Assembly: GCA_943735955.1 (NCBI GenBank)
Contig: OX030967.1
Span: 5,797,259 to 5,861,258 of the forward strand
Direction of reading: 5' to 3'
Source: Piscicola geometra
Taxonomy: Eukaryota; Annelida; Clitellata; Hirudinida; Piscicolidae
DNA length: 64,000 nt
The translations under genes were made by a program, and so were the position numbers. Of this stretch, positions 1-13,400 are shown piece by piece; position 1 is the first letter of the stretch, and every line of letters starts with the position of its first letter. The notes beneath the pieces were generated by a model, which searched no databases, had not been told where the DNA came from, and saw only the letters and a program-made list of their open reading frames with translations.

Positions 1-87
1 GACGGTGAAGACGGTGAAGACGGTGAAGACGGTGAAGACGATGAAAACGGTGAAGACGATGAAGACGGTGAAGACGATGAAGACGAT

Positions 88-100
88 GAGGACGAACGAT
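88..100 (+). repeat. First 13-bp spacer unit (type GAAGACGAACGAT)
   Basis: This is the first of several hundred copies of a 13-bp unit that interrupts the 9-mers. It is a GAAGACGAT monomer carrying four extra bases (AACG); this copy starts GAG instead of GAA. Because 13 is 9 plus 4, each copy moves the reading frame by one base, and intervals between copies equal 4 modulo 9 (139, 445, 328, 148 and 85 bp are early examples). Copies differ in sequence: GAAGATGAACGAT, GAAGACGAATGAT, GAAGACGAACAAT, GAAGACAAACAAT, GAAGAAGAACGAT and GAAGACTAACGAT all recur. These variants make the unit the best landmark for reading higher-order structure. Confidence 0.95.
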
Positions 101-1017
101 GAAGACGGTGAAGACGGTGAAGACGGTGAAGACGATGAAGACGATGAAGACGGTGAAGACGGTGAAGACGGTGAAGACGGTGAAGACGGTGAAGACGGTG
201 AAGACGATGAAGACGATGAAGACGGTGAAGACGATGAAGACGGTGAAGACGATGAAGACGGTGAAGACGATGAAGACGGTGAAGACGGTGAAGACGGTGA
301 AGACGGTAAAGACTGTGAAGACGATGAAGACGATGAAGACGGTGAAGACGGTGAAGACGATGAAGACGGTGAAGACGATGAAGACGGTGAAAACGATGAA
401 GACGGTGAAGACGGTGAAGACGGTGAAGACGATGAAGACGATGAAGACGATGAAGACGATGAAGACGGTGAAGACGGTGAAGACGATGAAGACGATGAAG
501 ACGGTGAAGACGGTGAAGACGGTGAAGACGATGAAGACGATGAAGACGGTGAAGACGATGAAGACGATGAAGACGGTGAAGACGATGAAGACGGTGAAGA
601 CGATGAAGACGATGAAGACGATGAAGACGGTGAAGACGGTGAAGACGGTGAAGACGGTGAAGACGATGAAGACGATGAAGACGATGAAGACGGTGAAGAC
701 GATGAAGACGATGAAGACGATGAAGACGGTGAAGACGAACGATGAAGACGATGAAGACGGTGAAGACGATGAAGACGATGAAAACGGTGAAGACGATGAA
801 GACGGTGAAGACGATGAAGACGGTGAAGACGGTGAAGACGGTGAAGACGATGAAGACGATGAAGACGGTGAAGACGAACGATGAAGACGATGAAGACGGT
901 GAAGACGATGAAGACGGTGAAGACGATGAAAACGGTGAAGACGATGAAGACGATGAAGACGATGAAGACGGTGAAGACGATGAAGACGGTGAAGACGATG
1001 AAGACGATGAAGACGAT

Positions 1018-1037
1018 GAATACGATCTAGACGATGA
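1018..1037 (+). repeat. Clustered substitutions in three monomers
   Basis: Consecutive monomers here read GAATACGAT and CTAGACGAT, so three substitutions lie within about eight bases. They create a TCTAGA hexamer at 1,026-1,031, which I did not see elsewhere in the window. It is not carried into the 1,637-bp duplication that begins about 100 bp downstream. It could be an old local mutation cluster or a sequencing fault. Confidence 0.7.
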
Positions 1038-1119
1038 AGACGATGAAGACGATGAAGACGGTGAAGACGATGAAGACGGTGAAGACGATGAAGACGTTGA
1101 AGACGGTGAAGACGATGAA

Positions 1120-4100
1120 GACGGTGAAGACGATGAAGACGATGAAGACGATGAAGACGGTGAAGACGGTGAAGACGGTGAAGACGGTGAAGACGATGAA
1201 GACGATAAAGACGGTGAAGACGATGAAGACGATGAAGACGATAAAGACGGTGAAGACGGTGAAGACGATGAAGACGATGAAGACGGTGAAGACGATGAAG
1301 ACGGTGAAGACGATGAAGACGAACGATGAAGACGATGAAGACGGTGAAGACGGTGAAGACGATGAAGACGGTGAAGACGATGAAGACGGTGAAGACGATG
1401 AAGACGATGAAGACGATGAAGACGATGAAGACGGTGAAGACGATTAAGACGATGAAGACGGTGAAGACGATGAAGACGATGAAGACGGTGAAGACGATGA
1501 AGACGGTGAAGACGATGAAGACGATGAAGACGATGAAGACGGTGAAGACGGTGAAGACGGTGAAGACGGTGAAGACGATGAAGACGATGAAGACGATGAA
1601 GACGGTGAAGACGATGAAGACGATGAAGACGATGAAGACGGTGAAGACGAACGATGAAGACGATGAAGACGGTGAAGACGATGAAGACGATGAAAACGGT
1701 GAAGACGATGAAGACGGTGAAGACGATGAAGACGGTGAAGACGGTGAAGACGGTGAAGACGGTGAAGACGATGAAGACGATGAAGACGGTGAAGATGAAC
1801 GATGAAGACGATGAAGACGGTGAAGACGATGAAGACGGTGAAGACGATGAAGACGGTGAAGACGATGAAGACGGTGAAGACGAACGATGAAGACGGTGAA
1901 GACGATGAAGACGGTGAAGACGATGAAGACGGTGAAGACGATGAAGACGATGAAGACGAACGATGAAGACGGTGAAGACGGTGAAGACGATGAAGACGGT
2001 GAAGACGATGAAGACGGTGAAGACGAACGATGAAGACGGTGAAGACGATGAAGACGGTGAAGACGATGAAGACGGTGAAGACGATGAAGACGATGAAGAC
2101 GAACGATGAAGACGGTAAAGACGGTGAAGACGGTGAAGACGATGAAGACGGTGAAGACGATGAAGACGGTGAAGACGATGAAGACGGTGAAGATGGTGAA
2201 GACGAACGATGAAGACGATGAAGACGGTGAAGACGATGAAGACGATGAAAACGGTGAAGACGATGAAGACGGTGAAGACGATGAAGACGGTGAAGACGGT
2301 GAAGACGAACGATGAAGACGATGAAGACGGTGAAGACGATGAAGACGGTGAAGACGATGAAGATGGTGAAGACGATGAAGACGATGAAAACGGTGAAGAC
2401 GATGAAGACGGTGAAGACGATGAAGACGGTGAAGACGGTGAAGACGAACGATGAAGACGATGAAGACGGTGAAGACGATGAAGACGGTGAAGACGATGAA
2501 GATGGTGAAGACGAACGATGAAGACGATGAAGACGGTGAAGACGATGAAGACGGTGAAGACGATGAAGACGATGAAGACGGTGAAGACGGTGAAGACGGT
2601 GAAGACGATGAAGACGGTGAAGACGGTGAAGACGATGAAGACGATGAAGACGATGAAGACGATGAAGACGATGAAGACGGTGAAGACGGTGAAGACGATG
2701 AAGACGATGAAGACGGTGAAGACGGTGGAGACGATGAAGACGGTGAAGACGATGAAGACGGTGAAGACGATGAAGACGATGAAGACGATGAAGACGGTGA
2801 AGACGGTGAAGACGGTGAAGACGGTGAAGACGATGAAGACGATAAAGACGGTGAAGACGATGAAGACGATGAAGACGATGAAGACGGTGAAGACGGTGAA
2901 GACGATGAAGACGATGAAGACGGTGAAGACGATGAAGACGGTGAAGACGATGAAGACGAACGATGAAGACGATGAAGACGGTGAAGACGGTGAAGACGAT
3001 GAAGACGGTGAAGACGATGAAGACGGTGAAGACGATGAAGACGATGAAGACGATGAAGACGATGAAGACGGTGAAGACGATTAAGACGATGAAGACGGTG
3101 AAGACGATAAAGACGATGAAGACGGTGAAGACGATGAAGACGGTGAAGACGATGAAGACGATGAAGACGATGAAGACGGTGAAGACGGTGAAGACGGTGA
3201 AGACGGTGAAGACGATGAAGACGATGAAGACGATGAAGACGGTGAAGACGATGAAGACGATGAAGACGATGAAGACGGTGAAGACGAACGATGAAGACGA
3301 TGAAGACGGTGAAGACGATGAAGACGATGAAAACGGTGAAGACGATGAAGACGGTGAAGACGATGAAGACGGTGAAGACGGTGAAGACGGTGAAGACGGT
3401 GAAGACGATGAAGACGATGAAGACGGTGAAGATGAACGATGAAGACGATGAAGACGGTGAAGACGATGAAGACGGTGAAGACGATGAAGACGGTGAAGAC
3501 GATGAAGACGGTGAAGACGAACGATGAAGACGGTGAAGACGATGAAGACGGTGAAGACGATGAAGACGGTGAAGACGATGAAGACGATGAAGACGAACGA
3601 TGAAGACGGTGAAGACGGTGAAGACGATGAAGACGGTGAAGACGATGAAGACGGTGAAGACGAACGATGAAGACGGTGAAGACGATGAAGACGGTGAAGA
3701 CGATGAAGACGGTGAAGACGATGAAGACGATGAAGACGAACGATGAAGACGGTAAAGACGGTGAAGACGGTGAAGACGATGAAGACGGTGAAGACGATGA
3801 AGACGGTGAAGACGATGAAGACGGTGAAGATGGTGAAGACGAACGATGAAGACGATGAAGACGGTGAAGACGATGAAGACGATGAAAACGGTGAAGACGA
3901 TGAAGACGGTGAAGACGATGAAGACGTTGAAGACGGTGAAGACGAACGATGAAGACGATGAAGACGGTGAAGACGATGAAGACGGTGAAGACGATGAAGA
4001 TGGTGAAGACGATGAAGACGATGAAAACGGTGAAGACGATGAAGACGGTGAAGACGATGAAGACGGTGAAGACGGTGAAGACGAACGATGAAGACGATGA

Positions 4101-4420
4101 AGACGGTGAAGACGATGAAGACGGTGAAGACGATGAAGATGGTGAAGACGAACGATGAAGACGATGAAGACGGTGAAGACGATGAAGACGGTGAAGACGA
4201 TGAAGACGATGAAGACGGTGAAGACGGTGAAAACGGTGAAGACGATGAAGACGGTGAAGACGGTGAAGACGATGAAGACGATGAAGACGATGAAGACGAT
4301 GAAGACGATGAAGACGGTGAAGACGGTGAAGACGATGAAGACGATGAAGACGGTGAAGACGGTGGAGACGATGAAGACGGTGAAGACGATGAAGACGGTG
4401 AAGACGATGAAGACGATGAA
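1120..4420 (+). repeat. Tandem duplication, period 1,637 bp
   Basis: The order of 13-mers and marked monomers at about 1,120-2,760 recurs 1,637 bp downstream. Paired 13-mer start codons lie at 1,326/2,963, 1,654/3,291, 2,030/3,667, 2,106/3,743 and 2,451/4,088. Few differences are visible; examples are GATAAAGAC near 3,105 only and GAAGACGTT near 3,923 only. Both copies carry a GATTAAGAC unit (TTA at 1,444 and 3,081), which places a stop in one reverse frame. The low divergence suggests a fairly recent unequal exchange. Borders are approximate because the flanks are the same repeat. Confidence 0.9.
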
Positions 4421-6455
4421 GACGGTGAAGACGATGAAGACGGTGAAGACGATGAAGACGGTGAAGACGATGAAGACGATGAAGACGATGAAAACGGTGA
4501 AGACGGTGAAGACGGTGAAGACGGTGAAGACGGTGAAGACGGTGAAGACAATGAAGACGATGAAGACGATGAAGACGATGAGGACGATGAAGACGATGAA
4601 GACGGTGAAGACGATGAAGACGGTGAAGACGGTGAAGACGGTGAAGACGATGAAGACGGTGAAGACGATGAAAACGGTGAAGACGATGAAGACGATGAAG
4701 ACGATAAAGACGATGAAGACGATGAAGACGATGAAAACGGTGAAGACGGTGAAGACGGTGAAGACAGTGAAGACGGTGAAGACGATGAAGACGATGAAGA
4801 CGATGAAGACGATGAAGACGGTAAAGACGGTGAAGACGATGAAGACGGTTAAGACGATGAAGACGGTGAAGACGATGAAGACGGTGAAGACGATGAAGAC
4901 GATGAAGACGATGAAGACGATGAAGACGGTGAAGACGATAAAGACGATGAAGACGATGAAGACGAACGATGAAGACGGTGAAGACGGTGAAGACGATGAA
5001 GACGATGAAGACGATGAAGACGGTGAAGACGGTGGAGACGATGAAGACGGTGAAGACGATGAAGACGGTGAAGACGATGAAGACGATGAAGACGGTGAAG
5101 ACGATGAAGACGGTGAAGACGATGAAGACGATGAAGACGATGAAAACGGTGAAGACGATGAAGACGGTGAAGACGATGAAGACGATGAAAACGGTGAAGA
5201 CGATGAAGACGGTGAAGACGATGAAGACGTTGAAGACGGTGAAGACGAACGATGAAGACGATGAAGACGGTGAAGACGATGAAGACGGTGAAGACGATGA
5301 AGATGGTGAAGACGATGAAGACGATGAAAACGGTGAAGACGATGAAGACGGTGAAGACGATGAAGACGGTGAAGACGGTGAAGACGAACGATGAAGACGA
5401 TGAAGACGGTGAAGACGATGAAGACGGTGAAGACGATGAAGATGGTGAAGACGAACGATGAAGACGATGAAGACTGTGAAGACGATGAAGACGGTGAAGA
5501 CGATGAAGACGATGAAGACGGTGAAGACGGTGAAGACGGTGAAGACGATGAAGACGGTGAAGACGGTGAAGACGATGAAGACGATGAAGACGATGAAGAC
5601 GATGAAGACGATGAAGACGGTGAAGACGGTGAAGACGATGAAGACGATGAAGACGGTGAAGACGGTGGAGACGATGAAGACGGTGAAGACGATGAAGACG
5701 GTGAAGACGATGAAGACGATGAAGACGGTGAAGACGATGAAGACGGTGAAGACGATGAAGACGGTGAAGACGATGAAGACGATGAAGACGATGAAAACGG
5801 TGAAGACGGTGAAGACGGTGAAGACGGTGAAGACGGTGAAGACGGTGAAGACAATGAAGACGATGAAGACGATGAAGACGATGAGGACGATGAAGACGAT
5901 GAAGACGGTGAAGACGATGAAGACGGTGAAGACGGTGAAGACGGTGAAGACGATGAAGACGGTGAAGACGATGAAAACGGTGAAGACGATGAAGACGATG
6001 AAGACGATAAAGACGATGAAGACGATGAAGACGATGAAAACGGTGAAGACGGTGAAGACGGTGAAGACAGTGAAGACGGTGAAGACGATGAAGACGATGA
6101 AGACGATGAAGACGATGAAGACGGTAAAGACGGTGAAGACGATGAAGACGGTTAAGACGATGAAGACGGTGAAGACGATGAAGACGGTGAAGACGATGAA
6201 GACGATGAAGACGATGAAGACGATGAAGACGGTGAAGACGATAAAGACGATGAAGACGATGAAGACGAACGATGAAGACGGTGAAGACGGTGAAGACGAT
6301 GAAGACGATGAAGACGATGAAGACGGTGAAGACGGTGGAGACGATGAAGACGGTGAAGACGATGAAGACGGTGAAGACGATGAAGACGATGAAGACGGTG
6401 AAGACGATGAAGACGGTGAAGACGATGAAGACGATGAAGACGATGAAAACGGTGA
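3850..6455 (+). repeat. Tandem duplication, period 1,303 bp
   Basis: Thirteen-mers at 3,949, 4,088, 4,155 and 4,969 match those at 5,252, 5,391, 5,458 and 6,272, with identical internal spacing of 139, 67 and 814 bp. A rare GAAGACGTT unit (near 3,923 and 5,226) and a TTA-bearing unit (4,849 and 6,152) are duplicated with the same offset. The copies differ at single bases, for example GAAAACGGT near 4,229 only and GAAGACTGT near 5,472 only. The left end overlaps the second copy of the 1,637-bp duplication, so this event followed or nested within it. Confidence 0.9.
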
Positions 6456-9400
6456 AGACGGTGAAGACGGTGAAGACGGTGAAGACGGTGAAGACGGTGA
6501 AGACGGTGAAGACAATGAAGACGATGAAGACGATGAAGACGATGAGGACGATGAAGACGATGAAGACGGTGAAGACGATGAAGACGGTGAAGACGGTGAA
6601 GAGCGTGAAGACGATGAAGACGGTGAAGACGGTGAAGACAATGAAGACGATGAAGACGATGAAGACGATGAGGACGATGAAAACGGTGAAGACGGTGAAG
6701 ACGGTGAAGACGGTGAAGACGGTGAAGACGGTGAAGACAATGAAGACGATGAAGACGATGAAGACGATGAGGACGATGAAGACGATGAAGACGGTGAAGA
6801 CGATGAAGACGGTGAAGACGGTGAAGACGGTGAAGACGATGAAGACGGTGAAGACGATGAAAACGGTGAAGACGATGAAGACGATGAAGACGATAAAGAC
6901 GATGAAGACGATGAAGACGATGAAAACGGTGAAGACGGTGAAGACGGTGAAGACAGTGAAGACGGTGAAGACGATGAAGACGATGAAGACGATGAAGACG
7001 ATGAAGACGGTAAAGACGGTGAAGACGATGAAGACGGTGAAGACGATGAAGACGGTGAAGACGATGAAGACGGTGAAGACGATGAAGACGATGAAGACGA
7101 TGAAGACGATGAAGACGGTGAAGACGATAAAGACGATGAAGACGATGAAGACGAACGATGAAGACGGTGAAGACGGTGAAGACGATGAAGACGATGAAGA
7201 CGATGAAGACGGTGAAGACGGTGGAGACGATGAAGACGGTGAAGACGATGAAGACGGTGAAGACGATGAAGACGATGAAGACGGTGAAGACGATGAAGAC
7301 GGTGAAGACGATGAAGACGATGAAGACGATGAAAACGGTGAAGACGGTGAAGACGGTGAAGACGGTGAAGACGGTGAAGACGGTGAAGACGGTGAAGACA
7401 ATGAAGACGATGAAGACGATGAAGACGATGAGGACGATGAAGACGATGAAGACGGTGAAGACGATGAAGACGGTGAAGACGGTGAAGACCGTGAAGACGA
7501 TGAAGACGGTGAAGACGGTGAAGACAATGAAGACGATGAAGACGATGAAGACGATGAGGACGATGAAGACGATGAAGACGGTGAAGACGATGAAGACGGT
7601 GAAGACGGTGAAGACGGTGAAGACGATGAAGACGGTGAAGACGATGAAGACGGTGAAGACGATGAAGACGATGAAGACGATAAAGACGATGAAGACGATG
7701 AAGACGATGAAAACGGTGAAGACGGTGAAGACGGTGAAGACAGTGAAGACGGTGAAGACGATGAAGACGATGAAGACGATGAAGACGATGAAGACGGTAA
7801 AGACGGTGAAGACAATGAAGACGGTGAAGACGATGAAGACGGTGAAGACGATGAAGACGGTGAAGACGATGAAGACGATGAAGACGATGAAGACGATGAA
7901 GACGGTGAAGACGATAAAGACGATGAAGACGATGAAGACGAACGATGAAGACGGTGAAGACGGTGAAGACGATGAAGACGATGAAGACGATGAAGACGGT
8001 GAAGACGGTGGAGACGATGAAGACGGTGAAGACGATGAAGACGGTGAAGACGATGAAGACGATGAAGACGGTGAAGACGATGAAGACGGTGAAGACGATG
8101 AAGACGATGAAGACGATGAAAACGGTGAAGACGGTGAAGACGGTGAAGACGGTGAAGACGGTGAAGACGGTGAAGACGGTGAAGACAATGAAGACGATGA
8201 AGACGATGAAGACGATGAGGACGATGAAGACGATGAAGACGGTGAAGACGATGAAGACGGTGAAGACGGTGAAGACCGTGAAGACGATGAAGACGGTGAA
8301 GACGGTGAAGACAATGAAGACGATGAAGACGATGAAGACGATGAGGACGATGAAGACGATGAAGACGGTGAAGACGATGAAGACGGTGAAGACGGTGAAG
8401 ACGGTGAAGACGATGAAGACGGTGAAGACGATGAAGACGGTGAAGACGATGAAGACGATGAAGACGATAAAGACGATGAAGACGATGAAGACGATGAAGA
8501 CGGTGAAGACGGTGAAGACGGTGAAGACAGTGAAGACGGTGAAGACGATGAAGACGATGAAGACGATGAAGACGATGAAGACGATGAAGACGGTAAAGAC
8601 GGTGAAGACGATGAAGACGGTGAAGACGATGAAGACGGTGAAGACGAGGAAGACGGTGAAGACGATGAAGACGATGAAGACGATGAAGACAGTGAAGACG
8701 GTGAAGACGATGAAGACGATGAAGACGATGAAGACGATGAAGACGATGAAGACGGTAAAGACGGTGAAGACGATGAAGACGGTGAAGACGATGAAGACGG
8801 TGAAGACGATGAAGACGGTGAAGACGATGAAGACGATGAAGACGATGAAGACGATGAAGACGGTGAAGACGATAAAGACGATGAAGACGATGAAGACGAA
8901 CGATGAAGACGGTGAAGACGGTGAAGACGATGAAGACGATGAAGACGATGAAGACGGTGAAGACGGTGGAGACGATGAAGACGGTGAAGACGATGAAGAC
9001 GGTGAAGACGATGAAGACGATGAAGACGGTGAAGACGATGAAGACGGTGAAGACGATGAAGACGATGAAGACGATGAAAACGGTGAAGACGGTGAAGACG
9101 GTGAAGACGGTGAAGACGGTGAAGACGGTGAAGACGGTGAAGACAATGAAGACGATGAAGACGATGAAGACGATGAGGACGATGAAGACGATGAAGACGG
9201 TGAAGACGATGAAGACGGTGAAGACGGTGAAGACGGTGAAGACGATGAAGACGGTGAAGACGATGAAGACGGTGAAGACGATGAAGACGATGAAGACGAT
9301 AAAGACGATGAAGACGATGAAGACGATGAAGACGGTGAAGACGGTGAAGACGGTGAAGACAGTGAAGACGGTGAAGACGATGAAGACGATGAAGACGATG

Positions 9401-10436
9401 AAGACGATGAAGACGATGAAGACGGTAAAGACGGTGAAGACGATGAAGACGGTGAAGACGATGAAGACGGTGAAGACGATGAAGACGGTGAAGACGATGA
9501 AGACGATGAAGACGATGAAGACGATGAAGACGGTGAAGACGATGAAGACGATGAAGACGATGAAGACGAACGATGAAGACGGTGAAGACGGTGAAGACGA
9601 TGAAGACGATGAAGACGGTGAAGACGATGAAGACGGTGAAGACGATGAAGACGGTGAAGACGATGAAGACGGTGAAGACGATGAAGACGATGAAGACGAT
9701 GAAGACGATGAAGACGGTGAAGACGATAAAGACGATGAAGACGATGAAGACGAACGATGAAGACGGTGAAGACGGTGAAGACGATGAAGACGATGAAGAC
9801 GATGAAGACGGTGAAGACGGTGGAGACGATGAAGACGGTGAAGACGATGAAGACGGTGAAGACGATGAAGACGATGAAGACGGTGAAGACGATGAAGACG
9901 GTGAAGACGATGAAGACGATGAAGACGATGAAAACGGTGAAGACGGTGAAGACGGTGAAGACGGTGAAGACGGTGAAGACGGTGAAGACGGTGAAGACAA
10001 TGAAGACGATGAAGACGATGAAGACGATGAGGACGATGAAGACGATGAAGACGGTGAAGACGGTGAAGACGATGAAGACGGTGAAGACGGTGAAGACGGT
10101 GAAGACGATGAAGACGGTGAAGACGATGAAGACGGTGAAGACGATGAAGACGATGAAGACGATAAAGACGATGAAAACGATGAAGACGATGAAGACGGTG
10201 AAGACGGTGAAGACGGTGAAGACAGTGAAGACGGTGAAGACGATAAAGACGATGAAGACGATGAAGACGATGAAGACGATGAAGACGGTAAAGACGGTGA
10301 AGACGATGAAGACGGTGAAGACGATGAAGACGGTGAAGACGATGAAGACGGTGAAGACGATGAAGACGATGAAGACGATGAAGACGATGAAGACGGTGAA
10401 GACGATGAAGACGATGAAGACGATGAAGACGAACGA
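6269..10436 (+). repeat. Large higher-order repeats with one 13-mer each
   Basis: From 6,272 the 13-mers become rare, at 6,272, 7,158, 7,945, 8,903, 9,573, 9,757 and 10,436. Intervals of 886, 787, 958 and 670 bp are each one 13-mer plus 74 to 106 monomers. Every long unit carries the same ordered marks: GGAGACGAT about 60 bp in, then GAAAACGGT, a run of GGT units, GAAGACAAT, three GAT units, GAGGACGAT, GATAAAGAC and GAAGACAGT. This is the least interrupted part of the array. Length differences come from gain or loss of whole monomers, for example a doubled AAT to GAGGAC module at 6,510-6,790 and at 7,395-7,590. Confidence 0.88.
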
Positions 10437-13400
10437 TGAAGACGGTGAAGACGGTGAAGACGATGAAGACGATGAAGACGGTGAAGACGGTGAAGACGGT
10501 GAAGACGATGAAGACGGTGAAGACGGTGAAGACGGTGAAGACGAACGATGAAGACGGTGAAGACGGTGAAGACGATGAAGACGGTGAAGACGATGAAGAC
10601 GGTGAAGACGAACGATGAAGACGGTGAAGACGGTGAAGACGGTGAAGACGATGAAAACGGTGAAGACGATGAAGACGGTGAAGACGATGAAGACGGTGAA
10701 GACGATGAAATCGGTGAAGACGATGAAGACGGTGAAGACGGTGAAGACGATGAAGACGGTGAAGACGATGAAGACGAACGATGAAGACGATGAAGACGAT
10801 GAAGACGGTAAAGACGGTGAAGACGATGAAGACGGTGAAGACGATGAAGACGGTGAAGACGATGAAGACGATGAAGACGGTGAAGACGATGAAGACGGTG
10901 AAGACGATGAAGACGATGAAGACGATGAAGACGATGAAGACGGTGAAGACGATAAAGACGATGAAGACGATGAAGACGAACGATGAAGACGGTGAAGACG
11001 GTGAAGACGATGAAGACGATGAAGACGATGAAGACGGTGAAGACGGTGGAGACGATGAAGACGGTGAAGACGATGAAGACGGTGAAGACGATGAAGACGA
11101 TGAAGACGGTGAAGACGATGAAGACGGTGAAGACGATGAAGACGATGAAAACAGTGAAGACGGTGAAGACGGTGAAGACGGTGAAGACGGTGAAGACGGT
11201 GAAGACGGTGAAGACAATGAAGACGATGAAGACGATGAAGACGATGAGGACGATGAAGACGATGAAGACGGTGAAGACGATGAAGACGGTGAAGACGGTG
11301 AAGACGGTGAAGACGATGAAGACGGTGAAGACGATGAAGACGGTGAAGACGATGAAGACGATGAAGACGATAAAGACGATGAAGACGATGAAGACGATGA
11401 AGACGGTGAAGACGGTGAAGACGGTGAAGACAGTGAAGACGGTGAAGACGATGAAGACGATGAAGACGATGAAGACGATGAAGACGATGAAGACGGTAAA
11501 GACGGTGAAGACGATGAAGACGGTGAAGACGATGAAGACGGTGAAGACGATGAAGACGGTGAAGACGATGTAGACGATGAAGACGATGAAGACGATGAAG
11601 ACGGTGAAGACGATGAAGACGATGAAGACGATGAAGACGAACGATGAAGACGGTGAAGACGGTGAAGACGATGAAGACGATGAAGACGGTGAAGACGGTG
11701 AAGACGGTGAAGACGGTGAAGACGGTGAAGACGATGAAGACGGTGAAGACGGTGAAGACGGTGAAGACGAACGATGAAGACGGTAAAGACGGTGAAGACG
11801 ATGAAGACGGTGAAGACGATGAAGACGGTGAAGACGAACGATGAAGACGGTGAAGACGGTGAAGACGGTGAAGACGATGAAAACGGTGAAGACGATGAAG
11901 ACGGTGAAGACGATGAAGACGGTGAATACGATGAAATCGGTGAAGACGATGAAGACGGTGAAGACGGTGAAGACGGTGAAGACGATGAAGACGGTGAAGA
12001 CGATGAAGACGAACGATGAAGACGATGAAGACGATGAAGACGGTAAAGACGGTGAAGACGATGAAGACGGTGAAGACGATGAAGACGGTGAAGACGATGA
12101 AGACGATGAAGACGGTGAAGACGATGAAAACGATGAAGACGATGAAGACGATGAAGACGGTGAAGACGATGAAGACGATGAAGACGATGAAGACGAACGA
12201 TGAAGACGGTGAAGACGGTGAAGACGGTGAAGACGATGAAGACGGTGAAGACGATGAAGACGGTGAAGACGGTGAAGACGAACGATGAAGACGGTGAAGA
12301 CGATGAAGACGGTGAAGACGATGAAGACGGTGAAGACGAACGATGAAGACGGTGAAGACGGTGAAGACGGTGAAGACGATGAAGACGGTGAAGACGATGA
12401 AGACGGTGAAGACGGTGAAGACGGTGAAGACGATGAAGACGGTGAAGACGATGAAGACGGTGAATACGATGAAGACGGTGAAGACGAAGAAGACGGTGAA
12501 GACGATGAAGACGGTGAAGACGATGAAGACGAACGATGAAGACGATGAAGACGATGAAGACGATGAAGACGGTGAAGACGGTGAAGACGATGAAGACGGT
12601 GAAGACGATGAAGACGGTGAAGACGAACGATGAAGACGATGAAGACGGTGAAGACGATGAAGACGGTGAAGACGATGAAGACTTTGAAGACGGTGAAGAC
12701 GGTGAAGACGGTGAAGACGATGAAGACGGTGAAGACGGTGAAGACGGTGAAGACGGTGAAGACGATGAAGACGGTGAAGACGATGAAGACGGTGAAGACG
12801 ATGAAGACGATGAAGACGATAAAGACGATGAAGACGATGAAGACGATGAAGACGGTGAAGACGGTGAAGACGGTGAAGACAGTGAAGACGGTGAAGACGA
12901 TGAAGACGATGAAGACGATGAAGACGATGAAGACGATGAAGACGGTAAAGACGGTGAAGACGATGAAGACGGTGAAGACGATGAAGACGGTGAAGACGAT
13001 GAAGACGGTGAAGACGATGAAGACGATGAAGACGATGAAGACGATGAAGACGGTGAAGACGATGAAGACGATGAAGACGATGAAGACGAACGATGAAGAC
13101 GGTGAAGACGGTGAAGACGATGAAGACGATGAAGACGGTGAAAACGGTGAAGACGGTGAAGACGATGAAGACGGTGAAGACGGTGAAGACGGTGAAGACG
13201 AACGATGAAGACGGTGAAGACGGTGAAGACGATGAAGACGGTGAAGACGATGAAGACGGTGAAGACGAACGATGAAGACGGTGAAGACGGTGAAGACGGT
13301 GAAGACGATGAAAACGGTGAAGACGATGAAGACGGTGAAGACGATGAAGACGGTGAAGACGATAAAATCGGTGAAGACGATGAAGACGGTGAAGACGGTG

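Noticed and set aside
88..100. CENP-B box in the 13-mer (its reverse strand contains TTCG)
   Set aside because: After TTCG the required A is replaced by C and the CGGG core is CGTC or similar, so the essential positions are not met.
5..745. Plus-strand Lys-Thr / Glu-Asp frames as genes in an overlapping operon
   Set aside because: Each start and stop is made by the same 13-bp repeat unit, the frames overlap the next by nearly half their length, and no other signal separates them from repeat background.
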